Of a DNA stretch of 64,000 nucleotides, positions 27,564 to 36,717 are shown one piece after another. Position numbers and translations under genes: made by a program. Numbering within the stretch: position 1 is the first letter of the stretch; every line of letters begins with the position of its first letter. This stretch comes from Mycolicibacter sinensis. GTDB lineage: Bacteria; Actinomycetota; Actinomycetes; Mycobacteriales; Mycobacteriaceae. Where the stretch lies: contig NZ_LZJK01000057.1 of assembly GCF_001667945.1 (NCBI RefSeq), positions 1 to 64,000 of the forward strand, in the 5' to 3' direction. The notes under the pieces were generated by a model, which did no database searches, was not told the origin of the DNA, and saw nothing but the letters and a program-made list of their open reading frames with translations.

Positions 27564-28235
27564 ATGCGCGATTCGCACCCCCTCGGCATGTTCACCACCG
27601 TCATCGCCGCAGCTGGATTGCTGTGTGCCGCACCGGCGTTCGCGGCGCCGGTCGACACCGGCGACCTGGCCGGTCTGCAGCCCGATCCGGCCGCACTCAA
27701 CGACCTCTTCGCCGGCCCGGGCCTGCGCAATCCGTCGCTGACGGTCACCGGCCACTCCACCGGGCTGCAGAACTACGTGTCCACCGAGCGGGCCTGCGTC
27801 GGGGCGGTCTACCCCGGGACCGAATCGGCCTACGGGGGCAGTTCTTACCGGGCGATCGATGTGCAGACCCTGACCAGCGACACCACCGGGCCGGTCCGGG
27901 TGCGGGTCACCACGGCGATCGCGGCGTTCCCCACCGAGGAAGCCGCAACGGCGTTCGTCAGCGAGACCGGACAGTCCTGGCAGAACTGCAGCGGTGAAGA
28001 GGTCAACCTGACGTTGGCCGGCCAGGACGACGAGAAATGGTATGTGCAGACGCCGGGCGAAGCCGGCGACGCGTTCGCGGTGCGGACCAACCGGGTATCG
28101 GACCACTCGACCTGCTCACATGTGATCACCGGCAAGGCCAATGTGGCCATCGAGGTGCTGGCGTGCACCACCGGGATCATGTCCGATCAGGCGCTGAAGG
28201 TCGCGGACCGGGTCCGCGCGGAGATCACCGGCTGA
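27564..28235 (+). CDS. Secreted PknH-type sensor-domain protein
   Basis: 223 residues. The signal peptide (TVIAAAGLLCAAPAFAAP) is followed by a sensor domain with four cysteines (RACVG, QNCSG, STCSH, ACTTG). It resembles its immediate upstream neighbour (YGGSSYRAIDVQTL against YDGSGYTDIVVQTL), so the pair is a local duplication. Its stop is followed at once by a hairpin shared with the convergent SDR gene. Confidence 0.85.
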   Translation: MRDSHPLGMFTTVIAAAGLLCAAPAFAAPVDTGDLAGLQPDPAALNDLFAGPGLRNPSLTVTGHSTGLQNYVSTERACVGAVYPGTESAYGGSSYRAIDVQTLTSDTTGPVRVRVTTAIAAFPTEEAATAFVSETGQSWQNCSGEEVNLTLAGQDDEKWYVQTPGEAGDAFAVRTNRVSDHSTCSHVITGKANVAIEVLACTTGIMSDQALKVADRVRAEITG

Positions 28236-28236
28236 T

Positions 28237-28276
28237 CTCCGGCCGGCACCACCACCCGCGGCGACTGCCGGCGGAG
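28237..28276. terminator. Bidirectional terminator hairpin
   Basis: CTCCGGCCGGCA (28237-28248) pairs with TGCCGGCGGAG (28266-28276), 11 pairs with one bulged G, in the 46-bp gap between convergent genes. There is no U-run, as is usual in mycobacteria. Confidence 0.55.
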
Positions 28277-28281
28277 GCCTG

Positions 28282-28947
28282 CTAGCGCGGCCGCACCACC
28301 ACTTCCTGCAGCTGCGCCTCGGCCGGGGTGTGCACCGCGGCAGCCACCACTTCGGCGACGGTGTCGGGACGCAGGAAGCGGCCCGAGTCGTACTCACCAC
28401 CCTCGTAGGCGACCAGGTCTTGCTGCATCTCGGTGTCGACGCGGCCGGGGTAGACCGTGGTCACGCGCAGCGCAGGCTCGTCGTTGCGCAGCGAGTCCGC
28501 GAACGCCCGAAGCGCGAACTTGCTGGCCGAATACGACGCCATCCCGGGCGAAACCCGTTGTCCGGCACCGGAGTTGATGAACACCACCTGTCCGCGAGCC
28601 TGCCGCAGCGCGGGCAAAAGCGCGCACGTCAAGGCGACCGCGCCGAAGACGTTGACCTCGAAGGTGGCCCGCCACTCTTCGATCGAGGACTCGCCGGCCG
28701 CGCCGGGCAGCATCACCCCGGCGTTGTGCACCAGCACGTCGAGCTGGTCGACGATCTCGGTGGCCGACTCGATCTCCTCGGCGTCGGCGAGGTCCAGCGG
28801 CCAGGTGGTAGCGCCGAGCCGTTCGGCCACGGCGTCCAGGCGTGCCGACGGCCGGCCGGCCAGCAGCAGCGTGTGAGTGGGCGCCAGGGCGGTCGCGATC
28901 GCCGAACCGATCCCGCCGCCGGCGCCGGTGATCAGCGCGGTCGGCAT
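28282..28947 (-). CDS. Short-chain dehydrogenase/reductase
   Basis: 221 residues. It has the NAD(P)-binding TGAGGGIGSA near the N terminus, HNAG in the middle and the catalytic YSASK with an upstream serine (INSGAGQRVS). It is a cytoplasmic oxidoreductase of unknown substrate. The ATG at 28947 shares one base with the stop of the upstream MarR gene (TGATG), so expression is coupled and the regulator probably controls it. A TTG nine bases upstream is a weaker alternative. Confidence 0.88.
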   Translation of the reverse strand: MPTALITGAGGGIGSAIATALAPTHTLLLAGRPSARLDAVAERLGATTWPLDLADAEEIESATEIVDQLDVLVHNAGVMLPGAAGESSIEEWRATFEVNVFGAVALTCALLPALRQARGQVVFINSGAGQRVSPGMASYSASKFALRAFADSLRNDEPALRVTTVYPGRVDTEMQQDLVAYEGGEYDSGRFLRPDTVAEVVAAAVHTPAEAQLQEVVVRPR

Positions 28948-29468
28948 CAACCGCAATCCAGCGGGCAGTCCGCCGCATCGTCCCCGGACGCAGCGGCCAC
29001 GTCGGCGGCACCGCAGTTGGCCAGCCGCTCCAGGGGTTCCAGCGCCCGGGTCAGGGTGTCCAAGTCCTCCGGGCTGAGCCGGCTCAGCATCGCCGCGAGG
29101 GCTGCATGCCGGTTGGCCAGCGACTGACGGTGACTCGCCAAACCCTCCTCGGTGATGTCGACCAGCACCGCCCGCAGATCCGAGGGGTCACGGCTGCGTT
29201 TGACCAGGCCGATCTTCTCCAGCCGGCGGATCGCCACCGTGGTGGTCGGGGTACGCACCCGTTCATGGGCAGCCAGTTCGGTCATCCGGATCGGCCCACG
29301 GTCCAGCAGCGTGACCAGGATCGACAGCTGAGCGAGCGTCAATTCACCGGTCTTCTCGCCGCCGCTGATTTCGCCGCGCCGGAGTATCGAGAACAGCTTC
29401 GACAGCGAACGATGCAAGCCTTCTGCGACCGCCGTCACCTGCGGCGTATCGGCTTTGCTCTCCGCCAT
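28947..29468 (-). CDS. MarR-family transcriptional regulator (Rv0042c-like)
   Basis: 173 residues with a MarR winged helix-turn-helix: LTLAQLSILVTLLDRG, the recognition region HERVRTPTTTVAIRRLEKIG, and the wing SRDPSDLRAVLVDITEEG. It probably binds DNA as a dimer and responds to a small ligand. It forms an operon with the SDR gene and matches Rv0042c. The cysteine pair at the very C terminus (near ANCGAADV and CPLDCG) is unusual and could be redox-sensitive. A TAGACT element lies 8 nt before the ATG. Confidence 0.88.
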   Translation of the reverse strand: MAESKADTPQVTAVAEGLHRSLSKLFSILRRGEISGGEKTGELTLAQLSILVTLLDRGPIRMTELAAHERVRTPTTTVAIRRLEKIGLVKRSRDPSDLRAVLVDITEEGLASHRQSLANRHAALAAMLSRLSPEDLDTLTRALEPLERLANCGAADVAAASGDDAADCPLDCG

Positions 29469-29525
29469 AGTTCGCCAGTCTAACCTGTGGTTCTCATGAG
29501 GGGGGATAGGTCGCGCAGGTTGCTG

Positions 29526-30272
29526 TCAGAGCACCTGGGACAAGAACTTCTGCAGCCGCTCGGTCTCGGCGTTGTCGAAGATCTGCTCCGGCGGACCCGA
29601 TTCCACCACCTTCCCGCGGTCCATGAACACCACGGTGTCCGACGCCGACCGGGCAAAGGCCATCTCGTGGGTGACCACCACCATGGTCATGCCGTCCGCG
29701 CCGAGTTCGGCGATCAGCGCCAGGATCCCCTTGACCAACTCGGGGTCCAGCGCCGAGGTGGCCTCGTCGAAGAGCATCACCTGGGGGGCCATCGCCAACG
29801 CCCGGGCGATCGCCACCCGCTGCTGCTGCCCGCCCGAGAGCGCCGCGGGCCGCGCGGCCGCCTTGTTCTTGAGCCCGACCCGCTCCAGCAGGCTCAGCGC
29901 GAGCTCGCGCGCGGCCTCATGGGACATCCCGCGCAGCTTGCGCGGGCCGAGACTGATGTTGTCCAGCACACTGCGGTGCGGAAACAGATTGAAATGCTGG
30001 AACACCATGCCGATCCGTTGGCGCAGCTGGTCGGGATCGTCGCCGAGCACCGATCGACCGCCCAGCAGGATGTCGCCGGCGTCGGGCTCATGCAGCCGGT
30101 TCAACGTGCGCAGCATCGTCGACTTACCCGAGCCGGACGGCCCGATCACCGCCGCGGTGCTGCCCGCCGGCACGTCGAGGTCGACGCCGCGCAACACGGC
30201 GTTCTTCCCGAAGGACAACTGAATCCCTTTGGCCACCAACGACACCGGCTCACGGGAGGCTGCCGCGGTCAC
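29526..30272 (-). CDS. Polar amino acid ABC transporter ATPase (GlnQ-like)
   Basis: 248 residues. Walker A GPSGSGKST, the signature LSGGQQQRVAIARAL and Walker B VMLFDEATSALDP are intact, as is the switch histidine in VVTHEMAFA. It powers import of glutamine or a related amino acid with the fused binding-protein/permease encoded just upstream. The GTG at 30272 overlaps that gene's stop in GTGA. Confidence 0.93.
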   Translation of the reverse strand: MTAAASREPVSLVAKGIQLSFGKNAVLRGVDLDVPAGSTAAVIGPSGSGKSTMLRTLNRLHEPDAGDILLGGRSVLGDDPDQLRQRIGMVFQHFNLFPHRSVLDNISLGPRKLRGMSHEAARELALSLLERVGLKNKAAARPAALSGGQQQRVAIARALAMAPQVMLFDEATSALDPELVKGILALIAELGADGMTMVVVTHEMAFARSASDTVVFMDRGKVVESGPPEQIFDNAETERLQKFLSQVL

Positions 30273-32071
30273 GTCATCTCCTGACTGGACAGCGCCGGGC
30301 TCAGCTCAACCGAATCGTCGGGCTCGGCGGGCCGCCCACGCCGAAGCCGGTGGTCGACGACGTTCACCAGATGCGTCAACGGGATGGTCAGCGCCAGGTA
30401 CACGACACCGGCCGCCACCAGGGGGGACAAGCTGCCGGTCTGGGCGTTGAAGTCGCGGCCTACTTGGAACAGTTCGCGCTGGCCGGCGACCAGGCCCAAA
30501 AAATACAGCAGCGCTGAGGCTTTCAGCAGCGCGATGAATTGGTTGACCAGCGCCGGCAGCACCCGCCGGATGCCCTGCGGAATCACCACCAGGCGCATCG
30601 ACTCGGGGTAGCCGAACCCCAGCGCCCGGGCGGCCTCCAGTTGGCCGGACTCCACGCTCTGGATGCCTGAGCGCAGGATCTCCCCGATGTAGGCCGCGGC
30701 GGTCAGTCCCAGCGCCGCGATGCCCAGCGGGTACGGGTTGTTATGGGTCAGCCCGCTCACCAGCGGCCCGACCGCCAAGCCGATGAGCAGGATGATCAGC
30801 ACCTCGGGCAGGCCACGGAAGATGTCGGTGTAGACCCGGGCCGGCCAGCGCAGCCACCGGGTGCGCGAGATCCCGGCGACGGCCAGGCCCAGCCCGGCCA
30901 CCAAGCCGATGATGCCGCCGCTCACGGTCAGCAGCAGGGTGTTGGGCAGGCCGGTCTTGAGCAGGTCGGGCAGGGCTTCGCGGTACAGCTGCCAGTCGAA
31001 GAAGGAGTCGCGCAGCTGCGCCAGAGTCGATTTGGGCGCGTACGGCTGCGACTCGGCCTTGTGGTGGCGTGCGGCGATGGCCACGAAGTCCGGCAGGTGC
31101 GGGGTAGCCGCCGACTTGGAGCCCGGCTGCCAGTCCGGCGGCAACGGCCGCGGCACCCAGTCGGTGTAGAGCTGCGGCCAGGTGCCGTCGGCGATCACCG
31201 CATCCAGACCCGAGTTCAACGCCGAGATCAGCGCCCGGTTCTCTTTGGCCACCGCGTACGCCTCGAAGCCGGCCGGGCTGAAGGTGTAGCCGACGATCTC
31301 GGTCGGGTCGCCGGGCCGCTGGAGGTTGATCGCGGTCAGCGACGGCGCCACCCATGCGTCGACTTGATGGCTTTTCAAGCTGGCATACAGCGTGATCGAG
31401 TCGGGGAACCGCACCGGTTCCAGCTCCAGGGTGTCGACAACGTAGGCGTCCTCCACGGTGCCCTGCACCACCGCGATTCGCCGGCCGGCGGTCAGCTTGT
31501 CGAAGCCGGTGATCTCCGAGCCGGCCGGAACCACCAGGGCCATGTACCCGAAGTCGTAGCCGTTGGTGAACCCGACGGTGCGGCGGCGCTCGTCGGTGGC
31601 GTTGATCGAGGCCGAACCGACGTCGAAGCGTCCCGACTCCACCTGGGCCAGCAGCCCGAAGAAATCGGTGCCGACGAAGTGGATCCGCAGGCCCAGCTTT
31701 TTGGCGATGGCCCGCAGCAGCTCGTTGTCAAAGCCGGTGTACCGGCCCTTGGCGTTGATGCAGTTGGTCGGCGGGCTCTCGGTCAGGGTGCCGACGGTCA
31801 GCACCCCGGGGGTGGCCAGGCCCAGTTTGGTCACGTCGATCGAGCTCAACGGTTCGACGCCGGCCGTGGTGTATTTGTCCTCGCGCGGCCGCTTGGCGGT
31901 GGCCAGCTGGTGGGGCAGCACGACGGCGCCCTCCATGCCCGGCGGTGCGCACTGATCGGGTCCGGCAACCGCCGGTGGCGCCGTTGCCAGGCTGCCCACG
32001 ATCACCAACGCGGCGATCAGGGCCGACAGTTTCCTGCCCAGTAGCGCTACCCGGTGCGCGCGGGACCTCAC
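30269..32071 (-). CDS. Fused amino acid-binding protein and ABC permease
   Basis: 600 residues. After a signal sequence (ALIAALVIVGSLATAPPAVA), residues about 55-320 form a family 3 solute-binding domain (TESPPTNCINAKGRYTGFDN; RFDVGSASINATDERR), and about 350-590 form a BPD_transp_1 permease with the EAA loop EAARALGFGYPESMRLVVIP. The receptor is thus tethered to the channel, as in known GlnH-GlnP fusions. With the downstream ATPase it makes a complete importer. It starts at a GTG 6 nt after a TAGCGT -10 box, so the mRNA is likely leaderless. Confidence 0.93.
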   Translation of the reverse strand: MRSRAHRVALLGRKLSALIAALVIVGSLATAPPAVAGPDQCAPPGMEGAVVLPHQLATAKRPREDKYTTAGVEPLSSIDVTKLGLATPGVLTVGTLTESPPTNCINAKGRYTGFDNELLRAIAKKLGLRIHFVGTDFFGLLAQVESGRFDVGSASINATDERRRTVGFTNGYDFGYMALVVPAGSEITGFDKLTAGRRIAVVQGTVEDAYVVDTLELEPVRFPDSITLYASLKSHQVDAWVAPSLTAINLQRPGDPTEIVGYTFSPAGFEAYAVAKENRALISALNSGLDAVIADGTWPQLYTDWVPRPLPPDWQPGSKSAATPHLPDFVAIAARHHKAESQPYAPKSTLAQLRDSFFDWQLYREALPDLLKTGLPNTLLLTVSGGIIGLVAGLGLAVAGISRTRWLRWPARVYTDIFRGLPEVLIILLIGLAVGPLVSGLTHNNPYPLGIAALGLTAAAYIGEILRSGIQSVESGQLEAARALGFGYPESMRLVVIPQGIRRVLPALVNQFIALLKASALLYFLGLVAGQRELFQVGRDFNAQTGSLSPLVAAGVVYLALTIPLTHLVNVVDHRLRRGRPAEPDDSVELSPALSSQEMT

Positions 32072-32077
32072 TAGGCA

Positions 32078-32083
32078 ACGCTA
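32078..32083 (-). promoter_or_regulatory. Leaderless -10 box of the ABC importer operon
   Basis: TAGCGT on the minus strand, 6 nt before the GTG at 32071. Matches TANNNT at leaderless spacing. Confidence 0.45.
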
Positions 32084-32093
32084 ACGCGGGCGG

Positions 32094-32891
32094 CTAGTTC
32101 TGGTCGCGCCATCGGCACAGCGCCTCGGCGGCGGTCAGGTCATAGTCGGGGCCGTTGCAGCCGAGGGTCAGCAGTCGCACCCCGAGGCCGGTCAACAGCT
32201 CGGCCTCGGCGAGCAAGTCGGTCACATTGCCCTGCGTCTGGTCGCCGCCTAACGCGGCCGAGTGTTCGATGCTGGCCGGGTCGCGTCCGACCGCGGCGCA
32301 GTGCTCGGCCAAGATCGCCGCCTTGCGCGGATAGACGTCGGAGTCGGCGAAACTGTGCCACATATCGGCGTGCTCGGCGACCAGGCGCAGGGTCTTGCGC
32401 TCGCCGCCACCTCCGATCAGTATCGGCAGCGCCCGGGTCGGCGGCGGATTCAGTTGCCCCAACCGGGTTTTGATTCGCGGGAGTGCGGCCGCCAGGTCAT
32501 CGAGCCGGCTACCGGCGGTTCCGAAGTCGTAGCCGTATTCGTGGTAGTCCCGGTCCTTCCAGCCCGAGCCGATGCCCAGGATCAGCCGGCCGCCGCCGAT
32601 ATGGTCGACGGTGCGGGCCATGTCGGCGAGCAGCTCCGGATTGCGATAGGAGTTGCAGGAGACCAGCGCGCCGATCTCGATGCGCGAGGTCTGCTCAGCC
32701 CAGGCCGCCAGCATGGTCCAGCATTCGAAATGCGGCCCGTCGGGGTCGCCGTAGAGCGGGAAGAAATGGTCCCAGTTGAAGGCGATGTCGACACCGAGAT
32801 CCTCACAGCGCCGGACGGCGTCGCGGATCGCGCGATATTGCGGGGCGTGCTGGGGCTGCAGTTGCACCCCGATGCGGATAGGTCGGGTCAT
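32094..32891 (-). CDS. LLM-class flavin/F420-dependent oxidoreductase (Rv0044c-like)
   Basis: 265 residues with the luciferase-like TIM-barrel pattern: IRIGVQLQPQHAPQYRAIRD at the start, FNWDHFFPLYG, RIEIGALVSCNSYRNPELLA and LILGIGSGWKDRDYHEYG. F420-dependent members are common in mycobacteria, but cofactor and substrate cannot be read from sequence. It is the counterpart of Rv0044c and has its own TAGGGT -10 box 6 nt before the ATG. Confidence 0.9.
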   Translation of the reverse strand: MTRPIRIGVQLQPQHAPQYRAIRDAVRRCEDLGVDIAFNWDHFFPLYGDPDGPHFECWTMLAAWAEQTSRIEIGALVSCNSYRNPELLADMARTVDHIGGGRLILGIGSGWKDRDYHEYGYDFGTAGSRLDDLAAALPRIKTRLGQLNPPPTRALPILIGGGGERKTLRLVAEHADMWHSFADSDVYPRKAAILAEHCAAVGRDPASIEHSAALGGDQTQGNVTDLLAEAELLTGLGVRLLTLGCNGPDYDLTAAEALCRWRDQN

Positions 32892-32897
32892 TTCGCC

Positions 32898-32903
32898 ACC
32901 CTA
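32898..32903 (-). promoter_or_regulatory. Leaderless -10 box of the LLM gene
   Basis: TAGGGT on the minus strand, 6 nt before the ATG at 32891; TANNNT consensus. Confidence 0.45.
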
Positions 32904-32922
32904 TCCCCGGAATCGGCCGCTA

Positions 32923-33831
32923 TCAGGTGAGTGCTGCACGCAGCAACTCGACCAGGGCCCGGGGCTGATCGCTTTGCACCGAATGGCCGGCGCCGGCCAC
33001 CACGTGGGTGGTCAGGCCCGGCGAGCGCCGGGCGTACTCGGCGATGTCTTCGGCGGACACGAACGCCGAGTCACCACCGCGGATCAAGGTGGTCGGTGCG
33101 GTGATCGCCGAGACGTCGGTCCAGAGTTCGCTGAAATCTCCGACGCTGCGGATGTTGTCGTACCGCCAGGTCCAGCGGCCATCGGGCAGCCGCCGGCTGT
33201 TGTGGAACAGCCCGCGGCGCAGCGATTCCGGGTCGCGGTGGGGTGCGGCCAGCGTGGTCGCGGCCAGCATCGAGCCGAAATCATCGAACGTCCGATCGCC
33301 CTGGGCCAACGCCACGGTGCCGCGGTCGGCGGCGCTCATCTGCGAATGCCGTTGCAGCGCCGAGGGAGTCACGTCGACGAGCACCAAGCGGCGAACCAGC
33401 TCCGGCGCGGTGGCCGCCAGCCGGATCGCGGTCAGCCCGCCCAGCGACATTCCGACCACCAACTCCGCGGACGGCGCCAGCGCGCGCAGCACCGGCGCCA
33501 GGGCAGTGGCGTTGCGCTGCGGGGAGTAGTCGCCGTCGTCGCGCCAGGCGGAACGGCCGTGACCGGGCAGATCCACCGCCAGCGCGGGAAGCCCGAGGCC
33601 CAGGACGACGGTGTCCCAGGTGTGGGCGTTCTGCGCGCCACCGTGCAGGAACACCACCCGCGGCGGCGCGGTCCCCCAGCTCAGCGCGCTGACGTCTGCG
33701 GTTTGAATGCGCTGTACGGCGGGCAACGGACCGGTCACGCCGGCCTGTTCGGCGTTGCCGGCCAGCAGCGCGAACTCGCCCAGCCCGGCCAGCTCGTCGT
33801 CAGTCATCTTGGGCGTTGACTCAGCGTCCAC
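32923..33831 (-). CDS. Alpha/beta hydrolase (Rv0045c-like esterase)
   Basis: 302 residues. The oxyanion-hole motif HGGAQNAHTWD, the nucleophile elbow VGMSLGGL, a late acidic segment and the catalytic histidine in VAGAGHSVQSDQP form a complete triad. It corresponds to the M. tuberculosis esterase Rv0045c (~298 residues). Natural substrate unknown. An in-frame ATG at 33807 is an alternative start. Confidence 0.9.
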   Translation of the reverse strand: MDAESTPKMTDDELAGLGEFALLAGNAEQAGVTGPLPAVQRIQTADVSALSWGTAPPRVVFLHGGAQNAHTWDTVVLGLGLPALAVDLPGHGRSAWRDDGDYSPQRNATALAPVLRALAPSAELVVGMSLGGLTAIRLAATAPELVRRLVLVDVTPSALQRHSQMSAADRGTVALAQGDRTFDDFGSMLAATTLAAPHRDPESLRRGLFHNSRRLPDGRWTWRYDNIRSVGDFSELWTDVSAITAPTTLIRGGDSAFVSAEDIAEYARRSPGLTTHVVAGAGHSVQSDQPRALVELLRAALT

Positions 33832-33877
33832 GGCGGAAAAGTGCGAGTAGACCGGGCCCTCAGCGCAGAGTCAACGC

Positions 33878-34969
33878 CTAGCCGACAATGAACTGCTCGA
33901 GCTCGGCCCGGGCAACGTCGTCGGGCAGCTGCTTGGGCGGGCTCTTCATCAGGTATGCCGAGGCGGGGATGATCGGCCCGCCGATGCCGCGGTCCTTGGC
34001 GATCTTGGCGGCGCGCACCGCGTCGATGATGATGCCGGCCGAGTTCGGCGAGTCCCACACCTCGAGCTTGTACTCCAGGTTCAGCGGCGCGTCACCGAAG
34101 GCCCGGCCCTCCAGCCGCACGTAGGCCCACTTGCGGTCATCGAGCCAGGCCACGTGGTCGCTCGGCCCGATGTGCACGTTCTTGTCCTCGACCTTGCCGG
34201 CCAGCGAGCCGGTCAGGTTGGAGGTGACGGCCTGGGTCTTGGACACCTTCTTCGACTCCAGCCGCTCGCGCTCGAGCATGTTCTTGAAGTCCATGTTGCC
34301 GCCGACGTTGAGCTGGTAGGTGCGGTCTAGGGTGACGCCGCGGTCCTCGAACAGCTTGGCCATCACCCGGTGGGTGATGGTGGCGCCGACCTGGCTCTTG
34401 ATGTCGTCGCCGACGATCGGCACGCCGGCGTCGGTGAACTTCTTGGCCCAGACCGGGTCCGAGGCGATGAACACCGGCAGCGCGTTGACGAAGGCCACCC
34501 CGGCGTCGATGGCGCACTGGGCATAGAACTTGTCGGCCTCATCCGAGCCCACTGGCAGGTAGGAGACCAGCACGTCGACCTTGGCCTCCTTGAGCACCGC
34601 GACCACGTCGACGGCGTCGGCGTCGGAGATCTCGATGGTGTCGGCGTAGTACTTGCCGATACCGTCCAGGGTCGGGCCACGCTGCACCACCACGTTGGTC
34701 GGCGGCACGTCGGCGATCTTGATGGTGTTGTTCTCTGAGGCGAAGATGGCTTCGGACAGGTCGAAGCCGACCTTCTTGGCGTCCACGTCGAACGCAGCGA
34801 CGAACTTCACGTCGCGGACGTGATAGGGACCGAATCGCACGTGCATCAGGCCGGGCACCGTCGAGCTGTCGTCGGCATTCTGGTAGTACTGGACGCCCTG
34901 GACCAGCGAGGAGGCGCAGTTACCGACGCCGACAATGGCGACCCGCACATCCGTCGTTTGCTCAGTCAT
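33878..34969 (-). CDS. ino1: Inositol-3-phosphate synthase
   Basis: 363 residues, close to Rv0046c. The NAD-binding [16 protein letters not shown] is at the N terminus, with [15 protein letters not shown] and [11 protein letters not shown] in the catalytic core. It converts glucose 6-phosphate to myo-inositol 3-phosphate, the first step to phosphatidylinositol, lipoarabinomannan and mycothiol. The ATG is preceded by AAGGAG. The padR gene lies 76 bp upstream on the same strand, as in M. tuberculosis. Confidence 0.97.
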   Translation of the reverse strand: MTEQTTDVRVAIVGVGNCASSLVQGVQYYQNADDSSTVPGLMHVRFGPYHVRDVKFVAAFDVDAKKVGFDLSEAIFASENNTIKIADVPPTNVVVQRGPTLDGIGKYYADTIEISDADAVDVVAVLKEAKVDVLVSYLPVGSDEADKFYAQCAIDAGVAFVNALPVFIASDPVWAKKFTDAGVPIVGDDIKSQVGATITHRVMAKLFEDRGVTLDRTYQLNVGGNMDFKNMLERERLESKKVSKTQAVTSNLTGSLAGKVEDKNVHIGPSDHVAWLDDRKWAYVRLEGRAFGDAPLNLEYKLEVWDSPNSAGIIIDAVRAAKIAKDRGIGGPIIPASAYLMKSPPKQLPDDVARAELEQFIVG

Positions 34970-35045
34970 TTCCGACGTTCTCCTTTTTCTGCTGTCACTG
35001 CTGACGTGCTTGTTTGTGTTGTCCTGAGACCCGCGCCGTGCAGGC

Positions 35046-35588
35046 TCAAGAGGATTCGGCTCGGCCCTGCGAGACGCGTTCGGCCGCGATCAGCTCGTTG
35101 AGCCATTTGACCTCCCGCTCACTGGATTCCAGCCCGAGCTGGTGCAGTTGGCGGGTGTAGCGGTCCAACGAGTTGCTGGCCCGCGTCACGGCGTTGCGCA
35201 GGCCCTCGCGGCGTTCTTCCACCTGGCGGCGGCGGCCTTCGAGGATCCGCATCCGCGCCTCGGCGGGGGTGCGGTTGAAGAAGGCCAGGTGAACCCCGAA
35301 GCCGTCGTCGGTGTAGTTCTGCGGTCCGGTGTCGGCCACCAGCTCGTTGAAGCGCTGACGGCCGGCGTCGGTCAGCCGGTACACCCGCCGGGCCCGGCGC
35401 ACCGGGGTCCCGGCCGGTGCAGCGTCCTCGGCGATTAACCCGGCCGTCTGCATGCGCCGCAGCGCCGGATACAGCGAGCCGTAGGAGAACGCCCGGAACG
35501 CGCCCAGCAGACCGGTCAACCGCTTCCGCAACTCGTAGCCGTGCATCGGCGACTCGAGCAGCAAGCCGAGTATGGCAAGCTCAAGCAC
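35046..35588 (-). CDS. PadR-family transcriptional regulator (Rv0047c)
   Basis: 180 residues. The winged helix-turn-helix ([20 protein letters not shown] and the beta-wing [19 protein letters not shown]) is followed by a C-terminal helical dimerisation domain (about 110-175), the PadR/Vir subfamily layout. Rv0047c has been reported to repress ino1, and the same adjacency is kept. GTG at 35588 has a strong GGGAGGTG site upstream. Confidence 0.92.
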   Translation of the reverse strand: MLELAILGLLLESPMHGYELRKRLTGLLGAFRAFSYGSLYPALRRMQTAGLIAEDAAPAGTPVRRARRVYRLTDAGRQRFNELVADTGPQNYTDDGFGVHLAFFNRTPAEARMRILEGRRRQVEERREGLRNAVTRASNSLDRYTRQLHQLGLESSEREVKWLNELIAAERVSQGRAESS

Positions 35589-35621
35589 CGATTCACCTCC
35601 CGTTTTGATGAGTTAGCTACG

Positions 35622-35635
35622 ACCGTTCGACGGTT
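35622..35635. promoter_or_regulatory. Candidate PadR operator upstream of padR
   Basis: ACCGTTCGACGGT is a short inverted repeat (ACCG/CGGT around TTCGA), 34 bp before the padR start. Position would suit autoregulation; the evidence is weak. Confidence 0.25.
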
Positions 35636-35762
35636 CGGGCCATAGTATCGCGCCGATATAACCGAACCCAAGTGGCCTAGCGTTCGCCCAACGTTCACCG
35701 GGGCGAGGTTGCCAGCCGGATTTCGTGCTCGCCGAACTACACCGCCCGCCGTAGTCGGCCGG

Positions 35763-36605
35763 TCAGGACGGGTAATTGATGCGCTTGACGGTGCCATCGC
35801 CGGCGAAGGCGATGTAGCCGCTGCCGTAGTCACTGGAGACGTAGACCGACAGCGATACCGCGCCCGGTGTGGTCGGATCCCGGGCCGGCTCGACGATCAG
35901 ATAGGTGGATTTGACGTCGGAGGGCTTGATCCCCAGCGTTTCGGGGGCTCCGCGCAGGATTCCGACCGCGGCTTTGGGGTCGAACCCGCTCAGGTCGACC
36001 GCGACGGCATCGCTGCTCTTGGCCGAGCTGGACGGGTCGTCCCAGCCACCGCGATAGGTGTAGTTCAGTTCGCGGCGGGCCTCGGCGGGATCGGGCCGGG
36101 TCAGCGACGCGTATTCGGGGTAGATGACCAGCCGGTATCCCACGGTGTCACCGAACTTCTGGCGTGCCTGCTCCAGCAGGCCGCTCAACCCGCCCAGCGA
36201 ATGCAGCTGCCGGGGCGCGGTCAGCACCACCGGGGTGACGCCATCCGGTTTGGCTCCGGGGTCGCTGGTGAAATCCAGCGGGGAACTCGTGTTGCCGTAG
36301 ACGCCCCAGCCGATCCCGATCCCGAGCAGGCCGGCGGCGACCAACGCCCCCGCGGCGATACCGCGACTAGGCAGTTTCAACGGCTTGGCCAGGACCGGCA
36401 GCTGCACCGGCGCGCTGGCGGTCTGCAGATCGGTGATCAGGTCGCGCAGCTCGCCGAGGGTGACCGCGCGGGTGGCCGCGCTGATCCGTTCCCGGTGTTC
36501 CTCGGACGACAACTGGCCGTCGGCCAGAGCGGCATCGAGGATCCGGCAGGTGTCATCTCGGTCACTGTCCTTGGCCCGGGTTCCGGGCGTCTGCCGCGTT
36601 GCCAC
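35763..36605 (-). CDS. DUF1707 membrane protein (Rv0048c)
   Basis: 280 residues from the GTG at 36605. An N-terminal DUF1707 domain (SDRDDTCRILDAALADGQLS, LRDLITDLQ) is followed by one membrane helix (IAAGALVAAGLLGIGIGWGV) and an extracytoplasmic domain of about 180 residues. DUF1707 is common in actinobacterial membrane proteins of unknown role. The start is supported by a TAGCAT -10 box 7 nt upstream. It is divergent from the Rv0049-ponA1 unit, with both promoters in the same 110-bp gap. Confidence 0.85.
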   Translation of the reverse strand: MATRQTPGTRAKDSDRDDTCRILDAALADGQLSSEEHRERISAATRAVTLGELRDLITDLQTASAPVQLPVLAKPLKLPSRGIAAGALVAAGLLGIGIGWGVYGNTSSPLDFTSDPGAKPDGVTPVVLTAPRQLHSLGGLSGLLEQARQKFGDTVGYRLVIYPEYASLTRPDPAEARRELNYTYRGGWDDPSSSAKSSDAVAVDLSGFDPKAAVGILRGAPETLGIKPSDVKSTYLIVEPARDPTTPGAVSLSVYVSSDYGSGYIAFAGDGTVKRINYPS

Positions 36606-36612
36606 GGCGATG

Positions 36613-36618
36613 ATGCTA
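36613..36618 (-). promoter_or_regulatory. Leaderless -10 box of the DUF1707 gene
   Basis: TAGCAT on the minus strand followed by 7 nt and the GTG at 36605. Confidence 0.45.
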
Positions 36619-36704
36619 GAAGCCCGAGGCCAACGAGGGCCGGCGAATCCGCCGGTCGGTGCGGGATAGGGGCGTTCGTCACACCCGCCCGCGCGGACCC
36701 GACG

Positions 36705-36710
36705 TACTCT
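36705..36710 (+). promoter_or_regulatory. Leaderless -10 box of the Rv0049-ponA1 unit
   Basis: TACTCT, then 7 nt, then the GTG at 36718. The same element with the same spacing recurs as TACGCT before the duplicated unit at 39673. Confidence 0.55.
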
Positions 36711-36717
36711 GGTCACC